Shown: positions 26,029 through 34,534 of the stretch, one piece after another
Layout: every line of letters starts with the position of its first letter
Numbering within the stretch: the stretch's first letter is position 1
Assembly (NCBI RefSeq): GCF_019396385.1
Contig: NZ_JAHKRN010000010.1
Location: forward strand, 150,665-214,664
Direction: 5' to 3'
DNA from: Nonomuraea harbinensis
GTDB taxonomy: Bacteria > Actinomycetota > Actinomycetes > Streptosporangiales > Streptosporangiaceae
DNA: 64,000 nucleotides
Position numbers and translations under genes: made by a program
The notes under the pieces: generated by a model
The model's input: the letters and a program-made list of their open reading frames with translations, nothing else
Told to the model about the DNA's origin: nothing
Databases searched by the model: none

Positions 26029-26658
26029 ATGGAAAAGCCCGCTCGTAACTCAATGTTCGCCGTCGTCGCCGTGCTGGTGCTCGTCGCGGCGGCGGCGCTG
26101 CTCCTCTTCGGCGGCCGGGGCACCCCCGGCGACAACTCCGCCGAGGCCGGTTTCGCCCGCGACATGGCGACCCATCACGCCCAGGCCGTCGACATGTCGT
26201 TCACCATCAGGGACAAGAGCCAGTCCCGGGAGATCAGGTCCCTGGCGTTCGACATCATCAACACCCAGGCCAACCAGCGCGGCATGTTCCTGGGCTGGCT
26301 GCAGCAGTGGGGCCTGACGCAGGCGACCGACATGCGGTCGATGGCGTGGATGAGCGGCCACGCCCACGCCTCCTCGGCGCGGCCCGGAGATCCGATGCCC
26401 GGCATGGCGTCCGCCGAGGAGCTGGCCAAGCTCCGCGAGCTGGAGGGCACCGAGGCCGAGGTGCTGTTCCTGCAGCTGATGATCCGCCATCACGAGGGCG
26501 GGGTGGAGATGGCCGAAGGCGTGCTCCGGCTGTCCGGCCGGGACGAGGTGACCGGCATGGCCCGCAAGATCGTCACCGGGCAGCAGGGCGAGATCAAGCT
26601 GATGACCGACATGCTCCGCCACCGCGACGCGCAGCCGTTCCCCTCGATCCTCGACTGA
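26029..26658 (+). CDS. DUF305 family exported protein
   Basis: 209-aa protein with an N-terminal membrane anchor or signal (FAVVAVLVLVAAAALLLF) followed by a ferritin-like DUF305 domain. Two conserved motifs are visible: FARDMATHHAQAVDM and LMIRHHEGGVEMAEG, each with paired His. The family includes the copper-linked CopM proteins. The start is placed at ATG 26029, because the GTG 26002 and ATG 26008 overlap what looks like the -10 box. It is divergent from DUF3105. Copper or other metal handling is inference from the His motifs. Confidence 0.85.
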   Translation: MEKPARNSMFAVVAVLVLVAAAALLLFGGRGTPGDNSAEAGFARDMATHHAQAVDMSFTIRDKSQSREIRSLAFDIINTQANQRGMFLGWLQQWGLTQATDMRSMAWMSGHAHASSARPGDPMPGMASAEELAKLRELEGTEAEVLFLQLMIRHHEGGVEMAEGVLRLSGRDEVTGMARKIVTGQQGEIKLMTDMLRHRDAQPFPSILD

Positions 26659-26731
26659 CCTCTCGCGGGCCCCGCTTCGGGGTACCTGAACACGGCAGGG
26701 GACTCGGGTCCGATGAGCGGGAGGCGGGCGG

Positions 26732-28135
26732 GTGAGCGTTGACGCGGTCGTGGTGGGGTCGGGGCCGAACGGGCTGGTCGCGGCGGTCAAGCTGGCCGAG
26801 GCCGGGCGGCGGGTGCTGCTGCTGGAGGCGGCCGACGCGTTCGGCGGCGGGCTGCGGTCGGCGGAGCTGACGCTGCCGGGCCTGGTCCACGACGTGGGCG
26901 CGACCGTGATGGCGATGGCGCTGGCCTCCCCCGCCCTGCGCGACCTGAAGCTGAAGGGCGTCGAGTACGCCCACCCGCCGCTGCCCGCCGCCCACCCGCT
27001 GGACGACCGTCCCGCCGTGCTCGTGCACCGTGACGCCGGCCGTACCGCGGCGGGGCTGGGACGCGACGCGGCGGCGTGGCGGGCGACGGCGGGAGCGGCG
27101 GCGAGAGCCGGGTTCCCGCTGGTGGACCTGCTGCTGCGACCGCTCGGGCCGTGGCCGGCGGGGCTGGCGCGGCCGTCCGCGCTGGCCGCGGCGGCCCGGT
27201 TCGGCGCGGCGGCGGCGCTGCCCGCGACGACGCTGGGGCGGCTGGCGTTCCGCACCGTGGAAGGGCGCGCGGTGCTGGCGGGCATGGCCGCGCACTCCCT
27301 GCTCGACCTGCGGGCGCCGATCACGAGCGGCTACGGGCTCATGCTCGCGGCCACGGCCCACCTGGTCGGCTGGCCGGTGGTGCGGGGCGGCTCGCAGCGG
27401 CTGGCCGACGCCCTGGTGGCGCGGCTGCGCGAGCTGGGCGGCGAGGCGGTGACCGGCCACCGGGTGCGGCGGCTGGCCGAGCTCGACGCGGAGACGGTGG
27501 TGCTCGACGTGTCGCCGCGCCAGTTCCTCAAGATGGCCGACCTGCCGCCTGCTTACCGTGACCGGCTGGCCCGGTTCCGCCACGGGCCGGGGGTGTTCAA
27601 GCTGGACTGGGCGCTGGACGGGCCGGTGCCGTGGCGCGACCCGGCGGTGGCGGCGGCGGGCACCGTCCATCTGGGCGGCACGATGGAGGAGATCGCGCTG
27701 AGCGAGGCGGAGACGGCCGCCGGCCGCCACTCCCCCAGGCCGTACGTGCTGCTGGTGCAGCCGTACGCGGCGGATCCGACGCGGGGCGGGCACACGCTGT
27801 GGGCCTACTGTCATGTCCCCAACGGCTCGACCGTGGACATGACAGGCCCGATCGAGGCGCAGATCGAGCGGTACGCGCCGGGCTTCCGCGAGCGGGTGCT
27901 GGCCCGTCACGCGATGGGGCCGGCCGAGCTGGAGGCGGCCAACCCCAACCTGGTCGGCGGCGACATCGGCGGCGGGCTGGCGAGCCTGGGGCAGTTCCTG
28001 AAGCGGCCGGTGTGGTCGCCCGCGCCCTGGCGCACCCCGCTGCGGGGGGTGTTCCTCTGCTCGGCCTCGACCCCGCCGGGGCCCGGCGTGCACGGGGTGG
28101 GCGGCTGGCAGGCCGCCCGCCTCGCGCTCCGCTGA
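26732..28135 (+). CDS. FAD-dependent phytoene-desaturase-like oxidoreductase
   Basis: 467-aa flavoprotein. The dinucleotide-binding motif is at the N terminus (VVVGSGPNGLVAAVKLAEAG, residues 6-25), followed by the Glu of ADP-ribose binding (LLLEAADAFGGGLRS), and it ends with a conserved STPPGPGVHGVGG segment near the C terminus. It belongs to the carotenoid desaturase/isomerase-like branch; without other carotenoid genes nearby the substrate is unknown. GTG start with GGGAGG about 11 bases upstream. It stands alone between a divergent and a convergent gene. Confidence 0.85.
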   Translation: MSVDAVVVGSGPNGLVAAVKLAEAGRRVLLLEAADAFGGGLRSAELTLPGLVHDVGATVMAMALASPALRDLKLKGVEYAHPPLPAAHPLDDRPAVLVHRDAGRTAAGLGRDAAAWRATAGAAARAGFPLVDLLLRPLGPWPAGLARPSALAAAARFGAAAALPATTLGRLAFRTVEGRAVLAGMAAHSLLDLRAPITSGYGLMLAATAHLVGWPVVRGGSQRLADALVARLRELGGEAVTGHRVRRLAELDAETVVLDVSPRQFLKMADLPPAYRDRLARFRHGPGVFKLDWALDGPVPWRDPAVAAAGTVHLGGTMEEIALSEAETAAGRHSPRPYVLLVQPYAADPTRGGHTLWAYCHVPNGSTVDMTGPIEAQIERYAPGFRERVLARHAMGPAELEAANPNLVGGDIGGGLASLGQFLKRPVWSPAPWRTPLRGVFLCSASTPPGPGVHGVGGWQAARLALR

Positions 28136-28151
28136 CGTCCCGTCCCCGGGC

Positions 28152-29201
28152 TCAGGCGCCGAGTTCCTCCGCGAGTGCGGCGGCGAAGGCGTCGACGTCG
28201 TCCTCGGTGGTGTCCCAGGCGCACATCCAGCGCACCTCGCCGGTGGACTCGTCCCAGGTGTAGAAGCGGAAGCGCTTCTGCAGCCGGGCGGTGACGTCCT
28301 TCGGCAGGATCGCGAAGACCGCGTTGGCCTCGACCGGGCGCGGCACCTCGACGCCGGGCAGGTGCCTGACGGCCTCGGCGAGCCGCCGTCCCATGGCGTT
28401 GGCCCGGCGCGCGTTGCGCAGCCACAGGTCGTCCGTGAGCAGCGCCTCGAACTGCGCCGAGACGAACCGCATCTTGGACGACAGCTGCATGAACGTCTTG
28501 CGGATGTAGTCGACGCCGGTGGCCGCCCCGGGGTTGAGCACCACGACCGCTTCCCCGTACAGCAGCCCGATCTTCGTGCCGCCGAAGGAGAGCACGTCGA
28601 CGCCGGCGTCGGTGGTGAGCGCCCGCAGCGGCACGTCGAGCGCGGCGGCGGCGTTGGTGAGGCGGGAGCCGTCGAGGTGGACGAGCAGGCCGAGGTCGTG
28701 CGCGTGCGCGCAGATCGCGGCGATCTCGCCGGGGGTGTAGACGGTGCCGAGCTCCGTGGTGTTGGAGATGGACACCACCTTGGGCTGGGCGCGGTGCACG
28801 TCGCCGAACCCCCACGCCTGCCGGTCGATCAGCTCGGGGGTGAGCTTGCCGTCGGGCGTGGGGACGGTCAGCAGCTTGATGCCGCCGGCGACCTCGGGGG
28901 CGCCGCCCTCGTCGGTGTTGATGTGGGCGGTCTCGGCGCAGACGACCGCCTCCCAGTGGGCGGTCATCGCGCGCAGTGAGACGACGTTGGCGGCGGTGCC
29001 GTTGAAGACCGGCCAGGCCCGCGCCGTGTCGCCGAAGTGTCGCCGGAAGACCTCCTGCAGCGCCTCGGTGTAGACGTCGTCGCCGTAGGAGGTCTGGTGG
29101 CCCCCGTTGGCGTCGGCGATGGCCTGGAGGATCTCCGGGTGCACTCCGGCGTAGTTGTCGCTGGCGAAGCCCTTGAGCCGGGGGTCGTGCCGGACGGTCA
29201 C
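28152..29201 (-). CDS. Low-specificity threonine aldolase-type PLP enzyme
   Basis: 349-aa fold-type I pyridoxal-phosphate enzyme expected to cleave L-threonine or related beta-hydroxy amino acids to glycine and an aldehyde. The PLP Schiff-base Lys210 lies in SFGGTKIGLL and Asp177 in HLDGSR. The family N-terminal SDNYAGVHPEIL is intact. It starts at GTG 29201 inside the stop of the SDR gene (4-bp overlap), so it is the third gene of a coupled operon with DUF6421 and SDR. Length and motifs are complete. Confidence 0.92.
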   Translation of the reverse strand: MTVRHDPRLKGFASDNYAGVHPEILQAIADANGGHQTSYGDDVYTEALQEVFRRHFGDTARAWPVFNGTAANVVSLRAMTAHWEAVVCAETAHINTDEGGAPEVAGGIKLLTVPTPDGKLTPELIDRQAWGFGDVHRAQPKVVSISNTTELGTVYTPGEIAAICAHAHDLGLLVHLDGSRLTNAAAALDVPLRALTTDAGVDVLSFGGTKIGLLYGEAVVVLNPGAATGVDYIRKTFMQLSSKMRFVSAQFEALLTDDLWLRNARRANAMGRRLAEAVRHLPGVEVPRPVEANAVFAILPKDVTARLQKRFRFYTWDESTGEVRWMCAWDTTEDDVDAFAAALAEELGA

Positions 29202-29827
29202 GTGGTGAGGTCCAATCTGGTGCCGTTGAGCTGGGTGGCGGGCTGGTCGTAGAGGCGGCCGATCGCCTCGGCGAGGTCGCGCACGTCGGTGAACCCGGCG
29301 AACGCCGCCTTCGGCTTGGCCGCCCGCATGGCGTCGTTGACCAGGGCCTTGACGACGAGGATGACGGCCGCGGACGAGGTGTCGCGCAGCGCGTCGGCGA
29401 GCGAGAGGGTCCACGCCTCGGCGGCGGCCTTGGCCGCGGCGTAGGGGGCGCCGCCGGCGGTGGGACGCTGGGCGGCCTTCGCGGAGACGATCACGAACCG
29501 GCCGTTCGCGCTCTTGCGCAGGAGCGGCTCGAAGGCCAGCGAGACGTGCTGGAGGGTGCGGACGAGCAGGTCGTGCAGCGTGTCCCAGTCGGCGAGGTCG
29601 ATCTCGCCGAAGGTGGACGCGCCGCGCCAGCCGCCGACGAGGTGGACGACGCCGTCGACGTGGCCGTGCTCGGCCTCGACGCGGGCGGCGAGGGCCTCGA
29701 CGGCGGCCCGGTCGAGCAGGTCGACGTCGTGCTTGTCGACGCCGATCACGGTGTGGCCCTGCTTGGCGAAGTGTTCGCGGACGGCGGCGCCGGTGGGGCC
29801 GGCGGCCCCCGTGACCAGAATGATCAT
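29198..29827 (-). CDS. Short-chain dehydrogenase/reductase
   Basis: 209-aa NAD(P)-dependent oxidoreductase. The cofactor motif is TGAAGPTG (6-13), with the catalytic triad Ser115 (FVIVSAKAA), Tyr129 and Lys133 (PYAAAKA). It is short but complete for an SDR. Both ends overlap neighbours by 4 bp, with DUF6421 upstream and the aldolase downstream, so the three are translated together. It may reduce the aldehyde released by the aldolase or process the DUF6421 product. This is inference from the operon only. Confidence 0.9.
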   Translation of the reverse strand: MIILVTGAAGPTGAAVREHFAKQGHTVIGVDKHDVDLLDRAAVEALAARVEAEHGHVDGVVHLVGGWRGASTFGEIDLADWDTLHDLLVRTLQHVSLAFEPLLRKSANGRFVIVSAKAAQRPTAGGAPYAAAKAAAEAWTLSLADALRDTSSAAVILVVKALVNDAMRAAKPKAAFAGFTDVRDLAEAIGRLYDQPATQLNGTRLDLTT

Positions 29828-31899
29828 GCCCTGATCCCCCTCGTCGACTCGACCACATCGGCCAGCTTACGGCGCAGCGCCTCGTAGAACATGCTCAGGG
29901 GGAACTCGTCGGGGAGCACCGCGTCCACCTTCGCCTTCTGCTCGGCGGGCAGCGCGTCGACGCCCCTGGCCCAGAGGGAGGACGGGTCGGGCGCGACGTA
30001 GGCGCTCACCAGCTCGTGCGCGGCCAGCCAGTGGGCGACCTTGGAGCGGTCGATGCTGTCGCGGTAGAGCTTCTCCACCTCGCCGCGCAGGTCGGCGACG
30101 CCGCCGGCGACCCGGTCCCAGTCGATGGACAGGCGGTTGTCGGTCCACCGCACGATGTCGTTGCGGTGCAGGTAGGCGAAGAGCAGCTGGCCGCCGAGCC
30201 CGTCGTAGTTGCGCACCCGGGGGCCGGTGATCGGGAACCGGAACAGCCGGTCGAACAGGATCGCGTGCTGGACGTACCGGGCGTGCGGCACGCCCCGCCG
30301 CTCCAGCTTGACGGCCTCGCCGAACGCGGTCAGGTCGCAGCGCAGCTCCTCCAGCGCGTACAGCCAGTACGGCATCCGCTGCTTGATCATGAACGGGTCG
30401 AACGGCAGGTCGCCGTGGCTGTGGGTGCGGTCGTGCACGAGGTCCCACAGCACGAACGTGTCCTGGGCGAGCCGTTGCGAGGCGAGCAGGCGGGCGGCGT
30501 CCGGCGGCAGGTCGAGCTTGAGCGTGTCGACGGCGGCCCTGGACACCCGGCGGAACCGGGCGGACTCGCGGTCGGCGAAGATGCCGCCCCAGGTGAAGCG
30601 GGCGGGCGCCTGCCGGACCGCGACCGTCTCGGGGAAGAGCACGGCCGAGTGGGTGTCGTAGCCGGAGGTGAAGTCCTCGAACGCGATCGGCACGAACATG
30701 GGGTTGTCGTAGCCGCCGGCCTCCAGCTCGGCCAGCCAGTCCGGCCAGATCGTACGGATCCAGACGGCTTCCAGGTTGCGGTCGGGGTTGCCGTTCTGGG
30801 TGTACATGGGGAACACGACGAGGTGTTCGAGGCCGTCGACGCGCTGGGTGTCGGGGTGGAAGCGGTCGAGCGAGGCGAGGAAGTCGGGCACGCCGAGGTC
30901 CTGTCCGGCCCACCGGGCGAGGTCGTCCTGGACGGCTTCGAGGTACGCGGCGTCGTGCGGGAAGTGCGGCGCCAGCTCGCCCACCTTGGCGGCGACGGCG
31001 GCGACCAGCTCCTTGGCCCGGCCCTTGTCCTCCGGCACCGACCCGTCCTTGACCTGGAGCGGCCGCAGCTCCTCGACCAGGGCCTTGAGCTCGCCGAACA
31101 GCGCGGCCTTGGGACCGGACCCGGCCGCGGCGGCCGGCGCGTCGGCCGGCACGCGGGCGGCCCAGGTGATGACGTTGCCCCACAGCGTGCGGTGGTCGTA
31201 GTCGTCGATGGAGTCGTCGCCGAACAGGTCGGAGTCGGCGAACACCACGACCCTGCCCTGCCCGTACGGGAGCGCCACGGCCAGCGGCGCGCCCGCCGGG
31301 TCCGCGTCAGGGGAGGTGGCGAACAGGACGGTGGCGTCCTCGGCGGTGGCGTCTTGGGTGGTGAGCACGCCGGAGCGGTAGAAGCAGGCGGCCTTGACCC
31401 CGGCGAGCAGCCCGTCGCCGGTGGCGGGCGGGGCGACGACCCAGGAGGCGACGCCGCGGTGGGCGTGGCGCGGGTCGCGCACGGTGGTGTGCTGGACGGT
31501 CACGCCGAAGCGGGCGAGCAGCTCGGCCAGGTTGTTGCCGTACTTGTCCTGCTCCTCCTCGGCCAGCACGACGAGCCCGCCGCCCTCGGCGACGAAGTCA
31601 CGCACGGCGTCCAGCTCCTGCGGGGAGAGCAGCGGGCCGCCCCCGCCGGTGGTGCGCTCCCAGCGCTCGCCCGCCGGGTGGGCGATGACCAGCACGTCGT
31701 GGTCGCGGAGCGTTCCAGGGTCGAGCGGGCCCTCGGCGTGGGCGGTCACCGTGTGCCCGAGGTGGCGCAGCAGCTCGGCGGCGCGGGCGTAGCTGGAGTC
31801 GTCGGGGTGTGCGGGGTTCACGGCCTCGGCGACCTCGCGCCGGATGGTCCACGACTCGCTGTGGGCCTCGTCGAACAGCACCCTGGGGAACGCGTGCAT
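29824..31899 (-). CDS. DUF6421 family protein
   Basis: 691-aa protein of unknown function. The first 210 or so residues look like a class-I-amidotransferase-like fold (DHDVLVIAHP, DAVRDFVAEGGGLVVLAEEE), of the kind seen in ThuA/DUF4350 proteins. The rest is a long domain with many conserved aromatic and His residues (HLVVFPMYTQNGNPDRN, DLVHDRTHSHGDLPFDPF) that resembles no enzyme I can name; the HxxxHSHGD cluster suggests a metal site. First gene of the operon with the SDR and aldolase. AGGAGATA precedes the ATG, and the upstream 86 bp is unusually AT-rich (GTATATTTTT region), a good promoter. Confidence 0.75.
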   Translation of the reverse strand: MHAFPRVLFDEAHSESWTIRREVAEAVNPAHPDDSSYARAAELLRHLGHTVTAHAEGPLDPGTLRDHDVLVIAHPAGERWERTTGGGGPLLSPQELDAVRDFVAEGGGLVVLAEEEQDKYGNNLAELLARFGVTVQHTTVRDPRHAHRGVASWVVAPPATGDGLLAGVKAACFYRSGVLTTQDATAEDATVLFATSPDADPAGAPLAVALPYGQGRVVVFADSDLFGDDSIDDYDHRTLWGNVITWAARVPADAPAAAAGSGPKAALFGELKALVEELRPLQVKDGSVPEDKGRAKELVAAVAAKVGELAPHFPHDAAYLEAVQDDLARWAGQDLGVPDFLASLDRFHPDTQRVDGLEHLVVFPMYTQNGNPDRNLEAVWIRTIWPDWLAELEAGGYDNPMFVPIAFEDFTSGYDTHSAVLFPETVAVRQAPARFTWGGIFADRESARFRRVSRAAVDTLKLDLPPDAARLLASQRLAQDTFVLWDLVHDRTHSHGDLPFDPFMIKQRMPYWLYALEELRCDLTAFGEAVKLERRGVPHARYVQHAILFDRLFRFPITGPRVRNYDGLGGQLLFAYLHRNDIVRWTDNRLSIDWDRVAGGVADLRGEVEKLYRDSIDRSKVAHWLAAHELVSAYVAPDPSSLWARGVDALPAEQKAKVDAVLPDEFPLSMFYEALRRKLADVVESTRGIRA

Positions 31900-31985
31900 G
31901 AAATATCTCCTGTCGCTACCGCCTTATGACGAAAAATATACACATACGACCCGAATCCCCCGCCAAACCCTCTCGCATGCTGAGA

Positions 31986-32645
31986 TCAGGCCGCGGTGCC
32001 GGGCCGCACCACGCCCGACTCGTACGCGAACACGACCGCCTGGGCCCGGTCGCGCAGGGCCAGCTTCATGAGCACCCGCGCCACGTGCGTCTTGACCGTG
32101 GCCTCGCCCACGTACAGCTGCCCGGCGATCTCGGCGTTGGTGAGCCCGCGGGCGAGCAGGCGCAGCACCTCCAGCTCGCGCGGCGTCAGCTCCGACAGCC
32201 TGGGCGACGGCGTCGGCTCCGACCGGCCCGCGAACGAGGCGATCACCCGGCTGGTGACGGCCGGGTCGAGCAGCGCGTCACCGGCGTGCACGATGCGGAT
32301 GGCCTCGATGAGCTGCTCCGGCGGCGACACCTTCAGCAGGAACCCGCTGGTGCCGGCGCGCAGCGCCGCCCACAGGTTCTCGTCGGTGTCGAACGTCGTC
32401 AGCGTGATGACCTTCGGCGGCGACGGGGTTTCGAGCAGTTCCCTGGTCGCGCTCAGCCCGTCGAGGCGCGGCATGGAGATGTCCATCAGCACGATGTCCG
32501 GCCTGACGCGCCGGGCCACGGCGATGGCCTCGCGGCCGTCGGCGGCCTCGCCGACGACCTCCATGCCCGGGTCGCTCTCCACGACCATGCGCAGCCCTGC
32601 CCTGACCATCGCCTGGTCGTCCACGATCACGATTTTGATGCCCAC
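31986..32645 (-). CDS. NarL/LuxR-type response regulator, orphan
   Basis: 219-aa two-component output protein. The receiver domain has Asp9-Asp10, phosphoacceptor Asp55 (DIVLMDISMP) and a conserved Lys (FLLKVSPP). The C-terminal LuxR helix-turn-helix (LTPRELEVLRLLARGLTNAEIA) is complete. The start is taken as GTG 32645, where the receiver begins, with GGAAG upstream; the longer frame to 32726 adds non-family residues. No sensor kinase is next to it, so its partner is encoded elsewhere. Confidence 0.92.
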   Translation of the reverse strand: MGIKIVIVDDQAMVRAGLRMVVESDPGMEVVGEAADGREAIAVARRVRPDIVLMDISMPRLDGLSATRELLETPSPPKVITLTTFDTDENLWAALRAGTSGFLLKVSPPEQLIEAIRIVHAGDALLDPAVTSRVIASFAGRSEPTPSPRLSELTPRELEVLRLLARGLTNAEIAGQLYVGEATVKTHVARVLMKLALRDRAQAVVFAYESGVVRPGTAA

Positions 32646-32734
32646 AGCTTCCGAAGGGTAAAGGTCGCGGGAGCTCGTGAACAGCCGCCGAACAGGCAGG
32701 TCAAGCCGTACGCAAGTCAGGTGCAAGCGGATGG

Positions 32735-34534
32735 TCAGGAGACCTGCACGCTCTGACGCACCCGCACCTGCGTCTCGTCGTCGCAGCGGTGCTGCGCGCA
32801 GAAGTACAGGACCAGGACCGGCTTGGGGCGGTGGGCGATGACGTAGCTGACGAAGCCCAGCTGGTTGCCGCTGTTGCGGTCGCGCAGGGTGCCGTCGTAG
32901 CGGGTCGCGTCGCTGTTGCCCGCCCGGTCGGGCACCGGCGCCGTCACCTGGACCTCGCCCGGCAGCAGGCCCTCCATCATGGCCTTCATCTCTTCACGGG
33001 AGGCGCCCGGGTCGAGCGTGTCGGACACCTGGACGTACACGCCCACGGCGTTCTCGGGATCGCCGGTGATGACCTTGTTCACCTGCGACCAGTCGGCGCT
33101 GGCGCCGGAGACGAACATCGACTCGAACTCGGCGGCCCGCGGGGAGGCGATCGCGAACAGGTCGGCGTGCGTGCGGGCGGTCCAGCCGGCCGGGTACTCG
33201 AACGTGACCGGGGCGGCGGCGGTGTCCTGGAAACGCGTCCACGACTCGCCGCGCTGCATGAAGACGATCATCACGACCAGCGCCAGCGCGGCGACCGCCG
33301 CGGTGAGGGTGGCCGCGACGATGGGCAGCCTGCCGGGGCGGCGTGCGGGGCGCGCGGACACGCCGGTCCCCGGGCCCGTCGCCGGCCCGCTGCTGCCGGG
33401 TCCGGTGTGCGGCCCTTCCCCGTAACCGTACGGAGAGCCGGGATGGGGACCGGAGTGCGGGCCGGAACCGGGACCCGTGCCGGGACCGGAGTGCGGGCCG
33501 GAACCAGGACCGGGACCGTAGTGCGCGCCCGGACCGGGGCCGACGCCGACAGGCCGCGCGCCCGAGTGCGGGCCGGAGTGGGGACCCGAATGCGGACCCG
33601 AGTGCGGGCCGGAGTGGGGACCCGAGTGGGGACCGGAGCCGTAGCCGGTGCCAGGACCGGTGCGGGGGCCGGTGAAGGCGCCCGAGTCGGCGGGCGAGCC
33701 GGTGATCGCCTCGCGCAGCGCCACGATGAACGCCGCGCAGGACGGGAAGCGCTGCTCGGGCGCCTTGGCCAGGGCCCGCATCATCACCCCGTCGACCTCC
33801 AGCGGCAGCTCAGGCCGCAGCTGCGTCAGCGGCACCGGCTGCTCGGCCAGGTGCGCCCACAGCAGCGCGATGTCGTTGTCGCGCTGGAACGGCAGGCGCC
33901 CCGACAGCCCCTCGTACACCACGCACGCCAGCGCGTACTGGTCGGCCCGGCCGTCGATGTGCTCCTTGTTGATCTGCTCGGGCGACATGTAGCGGGGCGT
34001 GCCGATGAACTGGTCGGTCTGCGTCAGCCCGGAGATCGACGTGCGGTGCTTGGTGATGCCGAAGTCGGTGAGGTAGACGTGGTCGGCGGCCAGCAGGATG
34101 TTGGCCGGTTTCACGTCGCGGTGGATCAGGTCGTGCGCGTGCGCGGTGTCGAGGGCGGCGGCCACCTGGGCGAAGATCCTGGTGCCCTGGTCGAGCGGCA
34201 GCGGACCCCGGTCGTAGATGAGCCGGCGCAGGTCGAGCCCGTCGACGTAGCGCATCGCGATGTAGAGGACGCCGTCGGCGTCGGCGTTGGCCTCGTAGAT
34301 GGGGATGATGTTGGGGTGCTCGATGCTGGCGACCGTGCGGGACTCCAGGATGAACCGCTGGCGGAACCGGTCGTCGACGCTCAGCACCGGGTTGAGGATC
34401 TTCAGGGCGACGCGGCGGCTCAACCTCGGGTCCAGCGCCAGGTAGACGACGGCCATGCCGCCCTTGCCGATGATGTCCTCGACGTAGTAGCCGGCCACCT
34501 CCTGACCGATGAGCGCCCTGTCGTTCACGTGCAT
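32735..34534 (-). CDS. Membrane Ser/Thr protein kinase
   Basis: 599-aa PknB-type kinase. Residues 17-280 are the kinase domain: glycine loop GKGGMAVVY (23-31), Lys45, Glu64, HRDVKPAN with Asp140, Lys142 and Asn145, DFG at Asp157 and a SPEQ segment. A long Gly/Pro/His/Ser repeat linker (GPHS units) leads to a membrane segment (VAALALVVMIVFM) and an extracellular C-terminal domain with no PASTA repeats. All catalytic residues are present. The ATG 34534 overlaps the stop of the pseudo-protease gene by one base (TGATG), so the two are coupled and probably function together. Confidence 0.93.
   Translation of the reverse strand: MHVNDRALIGQEVAGYYVEDIIGKGGMAVVYLALDPRLSRRVALKILNPVLSVDDRFRQRFILESRTVASIEHPNIIPIYEANADADGVLYIAMRYVDGLDLRRLIYDRGPLPLDQGTRIFAQVAAALDTAHAHDLIHRDVKPANILLAADHVYLTDFGITKHRTSISGLTQTDQFIGTPRYMSPEQINKEHIDGRADQYALACVVYEGLSGRLPFQRDNDIALLWAHLAEQPVPLTQLRPELPLEVDGVMMRALAKAPEQRFPSCAAFIVALREAITGSPADSGAFTGPRTGPGTGYGSGPHSGPHSGPHSGPHSGPHSGPHSGARPVGVGPGPGAHYGPGPGSGPHSGPGTGPGSGPHSGPHPGSPYGYGEGPHTGPGSSGPATGPGTGVSARPARRPGRLPIVAATLTAAVAALALVVMIVFMQRGESWTRFQDTAAAPVTFEYPAGWTARTHADLFAIASPRAAEFESMFVSGASADWSQVNKVITGDPENAVGVYVQVSDTLDPGASREEMKAMMEGLLPGEVQVTAPVPDRAGNSDATRYDGTLRDRNSGNQLGFVSYVIAHRPKPVLVLYFCAQHRCDDETQVRVRQSVQVS
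33561..33640. repeat. 12-bp tandem repeats in kinase linker
   Basis: Repeats of a 12-bp unit encoding Gly-Pro-His-Ser, part of a wider low-complexity stretch (about 33400-33680). The unit count is likely to vary between strains. The His-rich linker might bind metal. Confidence 0.7.

Noticed and set aside
33400..33680. Tandem repeats considered as a CRISPR-like array
   Set aside because: The 12-bp units are contiguous, in frame, and encode Gly-Pro-His-Ser in the kinase linker; there are no spacers.
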